Positions 51,198-58,140 of a stretch of DNA of 58,916 nucleotides are shown here, piece by piece. Positions within the stretch are counted from its first letter, which is position 1. Every line of letters starts with the position of its first letter. The DNA is from Caldilineaceae bacterium (GTDB lineage Bacteria > Chloroflexota > Anaerolineae > Caldilineales > Caldilineaceae): assembly GCA_022824685.1 (NCBI GenBank), contig JAJDZJ010000190.1, positions 1 to 58,916 of the forward strand. Reading direction: 5' to 3'. Position numbers and translations under genes: made by a program. The notes under the pieces were generated by a model. The model worked only from the letters and a program-made list of their open reading frames with translations, was not told where the DNA came from and searched no databases.

Positions 51198-52286
51198 ATG
51201 ACTGAAATCGGACGTGCGAAGGAGACGCTGGATACGCCGACGCTGTGGGTGGATCTGGACATACTGGAGCGCAACATCGCGCTGCTGATGGACGATTTCC
51301 GGGATGCCGGCGTGGACTGGCGGCCGCACACGAAAGGGATAAAGATACCGGCGATCGCGCATAAGATGATCGACGCCGGCGCGCTCGGCGTCACCTGCGC
51401 GAAGCCGGGCGAAGCCGAAGTGATGGCCGCGGCCGGTGTGCGCGACATTCTGATCGCCAACCAGGTTGTAGGCGCGCAGAAGTACGCCCGCATCGCCGCG
51501 CTGCAGCGCCACGCCGATGTGAAGATCGCGGTCGACAACACCGCGACGCTGGCGGAGCTCGGCGCGGCCGCCCAGGCTATCGGCGTTGAAATTCCCGTTC
51601 TCGTCGAGCTCAATGTCGGCATGAACCGGGCCGGCGTCGAGCCCGGCAGCGCGGTCGTGGCCCTGGCCGGCGCGGTCCACGAACAGGACGGCCTGCGGCT
51701 GGCCGGGCTGATGGCTTGGGAAGGGCACACGCTGTCGGTGCAGGATGCGGACGAGCGCGCGCAGGCGATCGAGCAGTGTATCGGCCAGCTGTCCGCGTCG
51801 GCGCGGGCCTGCCGCGACGCGGGGCTGCCAATCGACATCGTCAGCTGCGGCGGCAGCGGCACGATGGACGTTACGATGCGCCAGCCCGGCGTGACCGAGA
51901 TCCAGGCCGGCGGCGCCATCTTCGGCGACGCCACCTACCAGATGTGGGGCGTGCCGACCGACCCGGCGCTGTTTGGCCAGGCCGTGGTCACCAGCCGCCC
52001 CGCGCCCGACCGCATCATCACCGACGCCGGTTTCAAGACGCTGCCCGGCATGGAACGGCAGCCGAAAGCCGTCAGCCTGGAAAACGTCGTCAGCATCGCG
52101 CCCTCGGCCGAGCACGGGGTGATCACCCTCTCCGAGCCGAACAAGAGCGTACAGGTGGGCGACGTGCTCGACTTCATCGTCGGCTACGGCGACGCGACCG
52201 TCTTCCTGCACGATGCGATGTACGGCGTGCGCAACGGTATCGTCGAGACGGTCTGGCCGATCAGCGGACGGGGGAAGCTGCGATAG
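51198..52286 (+). CDS. D-threonine aldolase / D-serine dehydratase-like PLP enzyme
   Basis: A 362-residue fold-type III enzyme (alanine racemase N-terminal barrel plus DSD1-type C-terminal domain). The opening DTPTLWVDLDILERNIALL is typical, and the PLP lysine is Lys46 in WRPHTKGIKIPA. GTMDVTMRQPGVTEIQAGG (PLP phosphate region) and SAEHGVITLSEPNKS follow. The C-terminal GDATVFLHDAMYGVRNG holds the His and Asp of the metal site seen in D-threonine aldolases. It could cleave D-threonine or D-allo-type beta-hydroxy amino acids or dehydrate D-serine; sequence alone does not decide. It follows the SDR by 92 bp, with an ATAGGAGTATAAGG ribosome-binding site. Confidence 0.85.
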   Translation: MTEIGRAKETLDTPTLWVDLDILERNIALLMDDFRDAGVDWRPHTKGIKIPAIAHKMIDAGALGVTCAKPGEAEVMAAAGVRDILIANQVVGAQKYARIAALQRHADVKIAVDNTATLAELGAAAQAIGVEIPVLVELNVGMNRAGVEPGSAVVALAGAVHEQDGLRLAGLMAWEGHTLSVQDADERAQAIEQCIGQLSASARACRDAGLPIDIVSCGGSGTMDVTMRQPGVTEIQAGGAIFGDATYQMWGVPTDPALFGQAVVTSRPAPDRIITDAGFKTLPGMERQPKAVSLENVVSIAPSAEHGVITLSEPNKSVQVGDVLDFIVGYGDATVFLHDAMYGVRNGIVETVWPISGRGKLR

Positions 52287-52295
52287 CAGGTCGAT

Positions 52296-52520
52296 ATGAA
52301 ATGCAGTTTCGAGGGCTGTCCAGGAGAATACGAAGCGAGAACAATTATGCATACTGTCCGGCACGATGGCCAGGTCATTCTCATTGACCATGTTCCGGCT
52401 GACGTCTGCTCCGTATGCGGTGACGCGCTGCTGGACCCCGACACGGTTCGCAGAATCGGGAGCCTGCTTGATGAAAAACGCAGGCCGGCAATGACAGCGC
52501 CTCTTTACGAGTTTGCCTGA
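52296..52520 (+). CDS. YgiT-type zinc-finger (antitoxin-like) protein
   Basis: A 74-residue protein: MKC-x4-CPGEYEARTIMHTV, and then VPADVCSVCGDALLDPDTV. The Cys pairs (C3, C8 and CSVC) make the zinc ribbon of the YgiT/MqsA N-terminal family, and the EARTIMHTVRHDGQVILIDH strands match. These small proteins act as antitoxin N-domains or stand-alone regulators next to toxin genes. The first pair is spaced C-x4-C rather than the usual C-x2-C. It starts 9 bp after the aldolase stop and is followed 9 bp later by an MNT nucleotidyltransferase gene, an unusual pairing. Confidence 0.8.
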   Translation: MKCSFEGCPGEYEARTIMHTVRHDGQVILIDHVPADVCSVCGDALLDPDTVRRIGSLLDEKRRPAMTAPLYEFA

Positions 52521-52529
52521 AAAGCGACA

Positions 52530-52919
52530 ATGAGATCAGCAGAAGAGATTCTCACGCTTCTGGATCATACAAAACCAGAGCTTGAGCGACGATTCGGCGT
52601 GCGTCGAATCGGCCTCTACGGGTCGTATGCTCACGGCACGCAGACCGAATCCAGCGACATCGACCTGGTCGTGGAACTCAAAGAGCCGCGATTCGACGCC
52701 TTGGCTGGGCTATACATCTACATGGAGCAAGTCCTGGGGAGAGAGGTGGACATCCGCCGCCTCAGCAAAAAAGTCGATACGCCCTTTATGCGTCGTATCG
52801 AAAGAGAAGCATTGTTCGTATACATGACGCCTTCCGCGATAACCGAAGGACGCGGCGCCGGAAGACCGGACGCGAGAGAGGACAGCCATGAACATCGACG
52901 TTGTCGAACTTGCCAGTGA
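52530..52919 (+). CDS. MNT-type nucleotidyltransferase
   Basis: A 129-residue minimal nucleotidyltransferase (NTP_transf_2). The active-site motif is GLYGSYAHGTQTESSDIDLV (GS...SDIDLVVE), and the third Asp is in GREVDIRRLS. The core ends at RRIEREALFVYM (~100); the remaining ~30 residues (from TPSAITEGRGAG to the Cys-rich end) do not belong to the family and overlap the start of the next gene by 32 bp. Such proteins act as antitoxins that AMPylate HEPN toxins in known pairs; no HEPN gene is present here. The neighbour is a YgiT-like protein instead. A broken relative is at 23725-24043. Confidence 0.85.
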   Translation: MRSAEEILTLLDHTKPELERRFGVRRIGLYGSYAHGTQTESSDIDLVVELKEPRFDALAGLYIYMEQVLGREVDIRRLSKKVDTPFMRRIEREALFVYMTPSAITEGRGAGRPDAREDSHEHRRCRTCQ

Positions 52920-54000
52920 ACTGATCGCCATGCCCTCGGAGACGCCGACGAGCAACCGGCCGATCTCCGATTTCCTGCGCGGGGTGCTGGAGGAGGGCGG
53001 CTTCACCGTCGAGGAAGTCACCTATATCGACCCGTCCGGTGAGGAGAAGGTCAGCCTGGTCGCCAAGAGGGGCGCGGGGCCCGGCGGGCTGGGCCTGTTC
53101 AGCCATTCGGACACGGTGCCGGGCGACGCCGGCTGGGAACCGTTCACGCCCGCGCTGGAGGACGGCCGCCTGGTGGGCCGCGGCTCTGCCGACATGAAGG
53201 GCCCCCTGGCCGCGTCGATTGCCGCGGCCAGCCGCTTCAACGACGCTGACCTCAAGCAGCCGCTGGTGATCGTCGTCACCGCGGACGAGGAGGGCGGCCA
53301 CGTCGGCGCGCACGATATCGTCATCCGCTCGCAGACATTGACGAGCGGATGGCCCCAATACTGCATCGTCTGCGAACCGACCGAGCTGCAGCCGGTCTAC
53401 GCGCACAAAGGCGGCGCCGGCATCACCGTTACGGCGCGCGGGGTCGCCGCGCATACCAGCACCGACAGGGGCGAATCGGCCAACTTCAAGATCGCCCCCT
53501 TCTTCGCCGAAATGACCGACCTTGCAGAAACGTTCCGCCGCGAGAAACGCTTCCAGAACCGGCTCTTCGACCCGCCGACCAACGGCTTCAACATGGTGAT
53601 CAGCGACGGCGATACCGCCACCAACGTCAGCGCGGCGCGGACCGTTGTCCGCCTCAGCATCCGCGCCATGCCGGACGCCTGTTTCGAGGAGGCGGTGCAG
53701 ATGGTTGTGGCCCGCGCGGAAGCGCACGGCCTCGAGGTGGAGCATTGGAGCATCAGCCCGTTCTTCGCCGCGGCCGACGGCCCGCTGGCGCAGGCGGCCT
53801 GCCGCGCAACCGGCGCGGCAGAGGCGGTCACCGTGCCCTACGGCACCGAGGCCGAGTGTTATCAGAACTATGCCGACGCGCTGGTGCTCGGGCCCGGCAA
53901 CATCGCGCAGGCCCACACCGTCGGCGAGTGGATCGCGGTCGATCAGTTGCATGGGGCGGTGGAGGTGTACTCGCGGCTGATCGAGGATCTTTGCGCCTGA
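52888..54000 (+). CDS. M20-family metallopeptidase (ArgE/DapE-like deacylase)
   Basis: A 370-residue di-zinc hydrolase. Metal/catalytic residues are His73-x-Asp75 (LFSHSDTVPGD), Asp102 (GSADMKGP), Glu134/135 (TADEEGGHVG), Glu158-region (CEPTELQPV), and the dimerisation-domain His in VAAHTSTDRG. A final metal His occurs in AHTVGEWIAVDQLHG. It removes acyl groups from amino acids or cleaves small peptides; the closest named groups are acetylornithine deacetylase and succinyl-diaminopimelate desuccinylase. The ATG overlaps the 3' end of the MNT gene, with AGAGAGGACAGCC as ribosome-binding site. Confidence 0.9.
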   Translation: MNIDVVELASELIAMPSETPTSNRPISDFLRGVLEEGGFTVEEVTYIDPSGEEKVSLVAKRGAGPGGLGLFSHSDTVPGDAGWEPFTPALEDGRLVGRGSADMKGPLAASIAAASRFNDADLKQPLVIVVTADEEGGHVGAHDIVIRSQTLTSGWPQYCIVCEPTELQPVYAHKGGAGITVTARGVAAHTSTDRGESANFKIAPFFAEMTDLAETFRREKRFQNRLFDPPTNGFNMVISDGDTATNVSAARTVVRLSIRAMPDACFEEAVQMVVARAEAHGLEVEHWSISPFFAAADGPLAQAACRATGAAEAVTVPYGTEAECYQNYADALVLGPGNIAQAHTVGEWIAVDQLHGAVEVYSRLIEDLCA

Positions 54001-54245
54001 CAGAACGGTTCAAACCGTTCACAAGCCTGCTGAGGTTATCCGCTGTGGCGCGGCTTGGTCGAATACCCACGCCAGTGCCCATATTTCAGGATCGCGACCC
54101 CGGTGTAACTATACCCACTGGGGTGTCGTCGGTCCCAGCGTCGTCTCAGCCTGCGAATGACGCTATCCCCAGTTTCGTCATCCCGGGAATCGTATAGATA
54201 GTGCAGCAAATAAAAGCAGGCTTTATCTGAACGCGTGATGGGTGC

Positions 54246-54276
54246 TATAGTAGTACTTTAGCAAAGTACTACTATA
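54246..54276. promoter_or_regulatory. 31-bp perfect palindrome (possible operator)
   Basis: Arms TATAGTAGTACTTT and AAAGTACTACTATA (14 bp each, no mismatch) around the three bases AGC. It is AT-rich, without a T-run, and far from a strong gene start, so a terminator is unlikely. Internal TAGTACT and AGTACTA half-sites would suit a dimeric DNA-binding protein. A recombination or phage-type site is another possibility. Confidence 0.6.
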
Positions 54277-54403
54277 ACCTCCAACGAGTTTGCATTGAAA
54301 TTGCAGGATGTGGTATGTTCTGAAAAATCCGGTCGCCCGAAAGCCCAACACCGGATAACCATTTGCCTCTAGCCAAGGCGAATGTCTCTGGAGACCCGAA
54401 ACC

Positions 54404-54586
54404 ATGTCCAGCAAGAATTCTACCTACAAGACCGAATCGAAGGCAGATATGGCAAAGTTGCGAGGAGCAGTCCATAAAGTCTTTGCCTATGACCCCTCTT
54501 CTTCACGAAAAGATTCGATTGATAGCCGCGCGGTAAATCACAGAAGAATAGCCCCAAAGGGCAACAAGCGCCCAGCCCATTCCTAG
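54404..54586 (+). CDS. Possible small basic protein, unrecognised
   Basis: 60 codons from ATG: SSKNSTYKTESKADMAKLRG, then AVHKVFAYDPSSSRKD, ending in a basic tail (RRIAPKGNKRPAHS). The first ~32 residues look like a real polar/helical N-terminus, while the tail has the composition of chance coding, so it may be a truncated gene. No ribosome-binding site is clear (GAGACCCGAAACC). No family was recognised. Confidence 0.25.
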   Translation: MSSKNSTYKTESKADMAKLRGAVHKVFAYDPSSSRKDSIDSRAVNHRRIAPKGNKRPAHS

Positions 54587-54704
54587 GCTCAACTTGCTTA
54601 GGAAGAGAGGCGATTGCGTAGAAGAGTGACCATAATCACCCACTTCGTGACTCATACACGCCCAAGATCCTTGTGATCTCGGCATTAAGTGAAAAGGGCG
54701 AATC

Positions 54705-54827
54705 GTGAGTGTGCGCATCATTCATGGTGACTGCTTGGACGTCTTGATCGACGGCCGAGTCAAAATTCGATCTATCAATTTGGTTGTTACGTCACCACCC
54801 TACGCCGATCAACGCTCTGGCAATTGA
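54705..54827 (+). pseudogene. N-terminal fragment of a DNA methyltransferase (TSPPY type)
   Basis: 40 codons from GTG: VRIIHGDCLDVL and then INLVVTSPPYADQRSGN before a TGA. The HGDC-x-D motif followed ~20 residues later by TSPPY is the opening of site-specific DNA methylases (N4-cytosine/N6-adenine type), where (D/N/S)PPY is the catalytic motif IV. The rest of the enzyme is missing. A further protein-like patch (ELPTRFWALSDYTPKMVWQT) occurs in another frame at ~54865-54925, so the gene may be broken into pieces. No restriction endonuclease was found. Confidence 0.65.
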
Positions 54828-55114
54828 TAGGGAATCATTTCTCGTACTACATTTCAGGGCGGGACGGAACTGCCCACGCGGTTCTGGGCGTTATCGGACT
54901 ACACGCCGAAAATGGTCTGGCAGACCCAAGAGAAATGGCCAGAATATAGCTTGTTTCCTACTTAAGAGCCGAAGGAGCTACCTCATCGGTGGGGCAAGTG
55001 AGATAGAAAACTCTGCTTGACCTGGTGATGTCGGGTGATTGATTTCTCATTCAAAACATGCCCGGGTTCACTCTTGCATGGATGGAATGACTTTGCCAAA
55101 AAGAAAAGGAAGTT
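54828..55114. other. Gene-poor spacer (287 bp)
   Basis: Besides the possible methylase debris at 54865-54925, nothing was recognised. AGAAAAGGAAGTT at ~55100-55112 gives a good ribosome-binding site for the next gene. Confidence 0.4.
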
Positions 55115-55957
55115 ATGACCGAGAATATTGGCTCTGAATTTACGTTTGATGAAGGGCGTATAGGAGACATTCTAGAACGAAGCTATCGCAACCCTCCGAT
55201 TGTTGAAGCACTCTGCGAGGTCTATTTCAGTGGAGCTTCCTGGGATGAAGCATTGCCTGAAAGATTCTTTGAGGAAGTCAAACAGGAATTTCCGAAAAAG
55301 GAAGAGCGGCCGAAGCATAAAGCCGAGATCACTTTGGGAGAATCAGGTGCGGCTACCACTGAAGTACAGACATTGCCGTCCGTATTTCAATTCGTGAACG
55401 AAGAAGAGCACCGAATCATCCAAGTGTCTGACAATCTCTTGGTTGTCAATCAGTTGCAGCCATATTGCCACTTCGAAGAATGGGAAGAGCAGTTTTACAA
55501 AGCACTAGACATCTACATGAAGTTAACTTCTCCTGATAAGATCGAAAGGATCGGACTTCGGTACATAAATCGTTTCGAAATCCCTATCTCGCCTGAAAAG
55601 CCGATTTTCATGGCAGATTACTTTGCTATCTATCCAACTGTGCCCCAGTCTTTGGGGAAGATACATGGCCCATTCCTTGTGCGAATGCAAGTTCCCCAAA
55701 ACGATGATAGGCACACGTTGCTCATCGTCTTTGGCACTGAGGTCGTTCCTCAACCTACCGAGGTCGTTCCTCAACCTACCGAAGGAAAGCAAGCATTCAT
55801 GCTGGACATATATGACATAGCATCTCTCGATATTGAACCTGACGAAAGAGAGTTATCGACGGAAATCAAACTCGCTCACGAAAACGTCGTCAAGACATTT
55901 GAAGATAGTTTAACAAACCCGCTCCGTGAGTTGCTTGGAGTAGAGGAGAAAACGTGA
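55115..55957 (+). CDS. TIGR04255 family protein
   Basis: A 280-residue protein of the sporadically distributed TIGR04255 family, whose function is not known. Family features are NPPIVEALCEVYF (~26-38), VFQFVNEEEHRIIQVSDN, LVVNQLQPYCHFEEW and IERIGLRYINRFEIPI (~150), followed by the LRMQVPQ-like strand VRMQVPQND. A 21-bp tandem duplication (EVVPQPT EVVPQPT) lies at ~55739-55780, a recent slippage or unequal exchange. The start ATG has an AAAAGGAAGTT ribosome-binding site. The stop overlaps the GTG of the following gene (GTGA). The DNA is lower in GC than most genes of the window. Confidence 0.8.
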   Translation: MTENIGSEFTFDEGRIGDILERSYRNPPIVEALCEVYFSGASWDEALPERFFEEVKQEFPKKEERPKHKAEITLGESGAATTEVQTLPSVFQFVNEEEHRIIQVSDNLLVVNQLQPYCHFEEWEEQFYKALDIYMKLTSPDKIERIGLRYINRFEIPISPEKPIFMADYFAIYPTVPQSLGKIHGPFLVRMQVPQNDDRHTLLIVFGTEVVPQPTEVVPQPTEGKQAFMLDIYDIASLDIEPDERELSTEIKLAHENVVKTFEDSLTNPLRELLGVEEKT

Positions 55958-56613
55958 CTCGTACAGTGTTCCTAGATAGACAGTTACCTGTAGATGTCAG
56001 TTTGTCCCCTGCATCCAGGAAGTTTTGCGATTATGTAGTTAAGGCATTGCAACCTGCAGGTCAGCATTTCTATCAGATCTCTTTTCCTGAAAGCGCTCGT
56101 GTTTCTGATGAGGATGTCCTTTCAAGACGGTTTCAATCTCTCGTAAACACTCTATCAGAGGAGTGCTCTTTTCTTTCCTCCACTCATAAAGTAGCAGAGC
56201 ACGCCGCTTACATTGAGATTTTGGAAATGGGTGATCCCGCACTGCCACTGATTTTGCATGAACTCGAAAAGAGACCTCGCCACTATTGGTTTTGGGCGTT
56301 GCGAGAGATTTCACAGGAAAGTCCTGTTCCCCCAGGGCATCGGGGCATGATAGAGGAAATGGCTAAGGACTGGTTAGACTGGGCAAGAAGGAAGGGGTTG
56401 ATGTGGAGTGGCTCGAGAAATGCTTTCCCGCACTTAGAGGAACAAGCTATGAGATCACAAGCAAGAAGGATGATAGTTACAACTGTATCGCATGGGCTGC
56501 CGGAGACACGTCACGTTGGTGGTGGCCCGATTTTTACTACCAGCACTATTGGCCCGAAGGAGTACCTCGAGATCAATCCATTAGAGCATTTGCCAGAGCT
56601 TTCATGTCCTTAG
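55954..56613 (+). CDS. Uncharacterised protein, second gene of the TIGR04255 module
   Basis: 219 codons from GTG, which overlaps the preceding stop by four bases (GTGA), so coupled. Residues ~85-150 have a conserved look: YIEILEMGDPALPLILHELE, HYWFWALREISQESPVPPGH, and MIEEMAKDWLDWARRKG. The GDPALPLIL...HWFWAL pattern occurs in small proteins found with YNCIAW-type genes; I know no function. After RRKG (about 56400) the sequence no longer resembles that group and overlaps the next gene by 211 bp in another frame, so the natural end is probably near 56400 and the rest may be read-through after a lost stop codon. No signal or membrane segment. Confidence 0.65.
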   Translation: MTRTVFLDRQLPVDVSLSPASRKFCDYVVKALQPAGQHFYQISFPESARVSDEDVLSRRFQSLVNTLSEECSFLSSTHKVAEHAAYIEILEMGDPALPLILHELEKRPRHYWFWALREISQESPVPPGHRGMIEEMAKDWLDWARRKGLMWSGSRNAFPHLEEQAMRSQARRMIVTTVSHGLPETRHVGGGPIFTTSTIGPKEYLEINPLEHLPELSCP

Positions 56614-56843
56614 GATATGAAAAAGGAGATGATTTTGGTCTGGAAATTGGAATAGAGAAGGTAGCGATATTCGCTGACGAGAATTTCTTGCCAACTCATG
56701 CTGCGCGGCAACTGGAAGATGGTGCCTGGACGAGTAAACTTGGGGAAGAGGAAGATATAATGCATGTCCAACTCGATCATGTCAGCGGATTAGTATATGG
56801 AGTCCCCGTGTTAGTTATGCGCCGTCCCAGAAATATCTCCTAA
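56403..56843 (+). CDS. Uncharacterised YNCIAWA-type (DUF7689-like) protein
   Basis: 146 codons from GTG at 56403, preceded by GAAGGAAGGGGTTGAT, a suitable ribosome-binding site. MEWLEKCFPALRG opens the protein; SYNCIAWAAGDTSRWWWPD (with Cys and Trp residues), YYWP-like QHYWPEGVPRD and EKVAIFADENFLPTHAARQL then follow, and finally DGAWTSKLGEEEDIMHVQLD with YGVPVLVMRRP. The family is widespread as small soluble proteins of unknown role. HAARQL...SKLG is the most conserved part. It overlaps the previous frame by 211 bp in a different phase. Confidence 0.75.
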   Translation: MEWLEKCFPALRGTSYEITSKKDDSYNCIAWAAGDTSRWWWPDFYYQHYWPEGVPRDQSIRAFARAFMSLGYEKGDDFGLEIGIEKVAIFADENFLPTHAARQLEDGAWTSKLGEEEDIMHVQLDHVSGLVYGVPVLVMRRPRNIS

Positions 56844-56890
56844 TACAGACTCAACCTTTATCTTTATGACGAGTTGAATTGTCGGCCAGG

Positions 56891-57229
56891 TTAGTATGGG
56901 GGCATAGGCTGCTGCACAAGCTCCCTGTAGTTCAGCGTCACTTCAAACGACTTCCGAGCCAGCTTCTTGATACTGACCATGACAGGTACGCGTATATTGC
57001 CTTCGGTGAGACGATAGGCTATTTCGTTCATATAGCGGTGGCCGTGTTTTTTCGAACACTGGTGGTAAATGCCCTTGTGAGCGGCGCTTAAAGATTGTCC
57101 AGACACTCTCAATGCTGTTTGTGGTGATTTGTTCGTTGACGTATTCTCCGCGTATATGGTTGACCACGTAGCGGCCATACCACTCATTCAGATCGTTATA
57201 TCCCACAAATTCGTCGGTGTAAGTGATTG
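56891..57229 (-). pseudogene. IS1595-type transposase, C-terminal remnant with frameshift
   Basis: On the minus strand the first frame reads TITYTDEFVGYNDLNEWYGR, VVNHIRGEYVNEQITTNSIE and SVWTIFKRR. After a frameshift near 57085 it continues AAHKGIYHQCSKKHGHRYMN, EIAYRLTEGN and a stop at 56891. TDE-x-x-GY, GEYV...HTN/TTNSIES-x-W-x-x-(L/F)KR and the YxNE-AYRL ending are the DDE catalytic domain of IS1595-type (ISXO2-like) transposases, including the second Asp and the N-x-IE motif. The N-terminal part is absent: its upstream side is cut exactly by the IS3-type inverted repeat at 57230. Confidence 0.85.
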
Positions 57230-57270
57230 TGAAGTGGGCCCCAAAAACTGGACCACGAGCTAAGGTGTAT

Positions 57271-57932
57271 GTGCGACGGTTTACGAGCGAGTCCCCTGCC
57301 CACACAGTGGTCACGAGGTGCGGGACACCCCGTAGGTCAACCACCCTTCCGGATTCCGAAAGGATGAAGGGAAAATCGCATGGTGGTGAAGGCGGAGGAT
57401 GGGATAGCCACAATGAACATCGGACCGCCAAGACCTGTATCCTATGACTAAGGCTATACCGCTTGAATCCCAGTCTCCGGTTGGCGTAAATTAGCCGCCC
57501 TTGGGAAAGTGGCTGAAACCCAAGCCCTTAAGGTCCTGACATTTATACACTGTCAGTACGACCCGCCGAAAGGGAACGACTTGCAAAGAGCGAGGGTAAG
57601 GAGACATACGGGGAGTCTAAGGGATACTAACCAGGGATTCGTTACGGAATCCGTGATTGCCTAAGTGCCGAGAGGCATAGGGTAACGGAGTCTCCATAGT
57701 AGTCTGAGAGAGGGAAAGCCTTTTACATGGCGAAGGGAGGCAGGTGTGTCAGACGGAGAGACAGAGAGACATGCGTAATGCAAATGAGTCGAACCTGTGC
57801 TTGCCGTCATCCGGAATGAAAGCTGAATGGAACGACACACTGGAGAGCCGTGTGCAGTGAAAGCCGCAAGCACGGTTCGGAGGGGGGCAGTAGGAAAAGT
57901 GCTCAAGGCAACTCGCTTGCTGCCTACCCTAC
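57271..57932 (+). ncRNA. Group II intron without a reverse-transcriptase ORF
   Basis: The 5' end is GTGCGACGG, matching the GUGYG group II consensus. Downstream parts typical of ORF-bearing bacterial introns follow, for example GGTCACGAGGTGCGGGACAC (domain I), AACGGAGTCTCCATAGTAGT and ACATGGCGAAGGGAGGCAGG (just before where the RT gene normally starts). Then comes domain V (57845-57878: GAGCCGTGTGC, GTGAAAGC, GCACGGTTC, with the catalytic AGC and GAAA loop), and a domain VI-like stem ends in CTGCCTACCCTAC. Only ~100 bp lie between the RT start region and domain V, so the maturase gene is lost. It would need a maturase in trans. Domain V has an A opposite C in its upper stem. Confidence 0.85.
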
Positions 57933-57970
57933 AATGGAGCAATTCACCCAGCCTGTGGAGGGGCAGTTCA

Positions 57971-58125
57971 GTGGTCACGATACGACGGCGACACACGGCG
58001 GCATTCAAGTTTCGGGGTGCGCTGGAGGCGCTTAAAGCAACAAGGCGATTAGCCAGTTATCGAGTGAAGATGGGATTCATGCCAACCTGATACGGGTCTG
58101 GACAACGGCAGTTGCAAGCGATTGA
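57971..58125 (+). pseudogene. IS3-type transposase OrfA remnant
   Basis: VTIRRRHTAAFKFRGALEAL and KATR in one frame. Near 58043 the frame shifts to AISQLSSEDGIHANLIRVW and then stops at 58123-58125; a further shift would restore RQLQAIDEVGGG. The (R)xHxAAFKFxxALEALK...SQL-x-SE-x-x-x-H-x-x-x-I-x-x-W order is the helix-turn-helix OrfA of IS3-family elements. At least two frameshifts make it inactive. Confidence 0.8.
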
Positions 58126-58140
58126 CGAAGTTGGGGGTGG

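Larger units (their letters stand above)
54001..54704. other. Long low-gene-density region (704 bp)
   Basis: After the M20 gene the DNA changes to a lower GC content. It contains the 31-bp palindrome at 54246-54276 and a short open frame at 54404-54586; the rest has stops in all frames. It appears to be the left part of a foreign segment that continues with the methylase fragment at 54705. Confidence 0.5.
57230..58140 (+). mobile_element. IS3-type insertion sequence remnant interrupted by a group II intron
   Basis: The left end TGAAGTGGGCCCCAAAAACT then GGACCAC (57230-57256) is the terminal inverted repeat style of IS3-family elements (TG...CCCCAAAAACTGGACC). After 14 further bases the intron begins at 57271. 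When it ends (~57932), the IS3 sequence resumes with AATGGAGCAATTCACCC and the orfA remnant. The right end, orfB and right inverted repeat are missing. It inserted into the IS1595-type transposase gene. Confidence 0.75.

Noticed and set aside
54223..54475. Short minus-strand frames around the palindrome
   Set aside because: They include the palindrome itself, have no ribosome-binding site and show no protein-like conservation.
57661..58008. 115-codon minus-strand frame inside the group II intron
   Set aside because: Antisense frames of this sort are common in conserved intron RNA and are mis-annotated as proteins. The plus strand shows ribozyme features.
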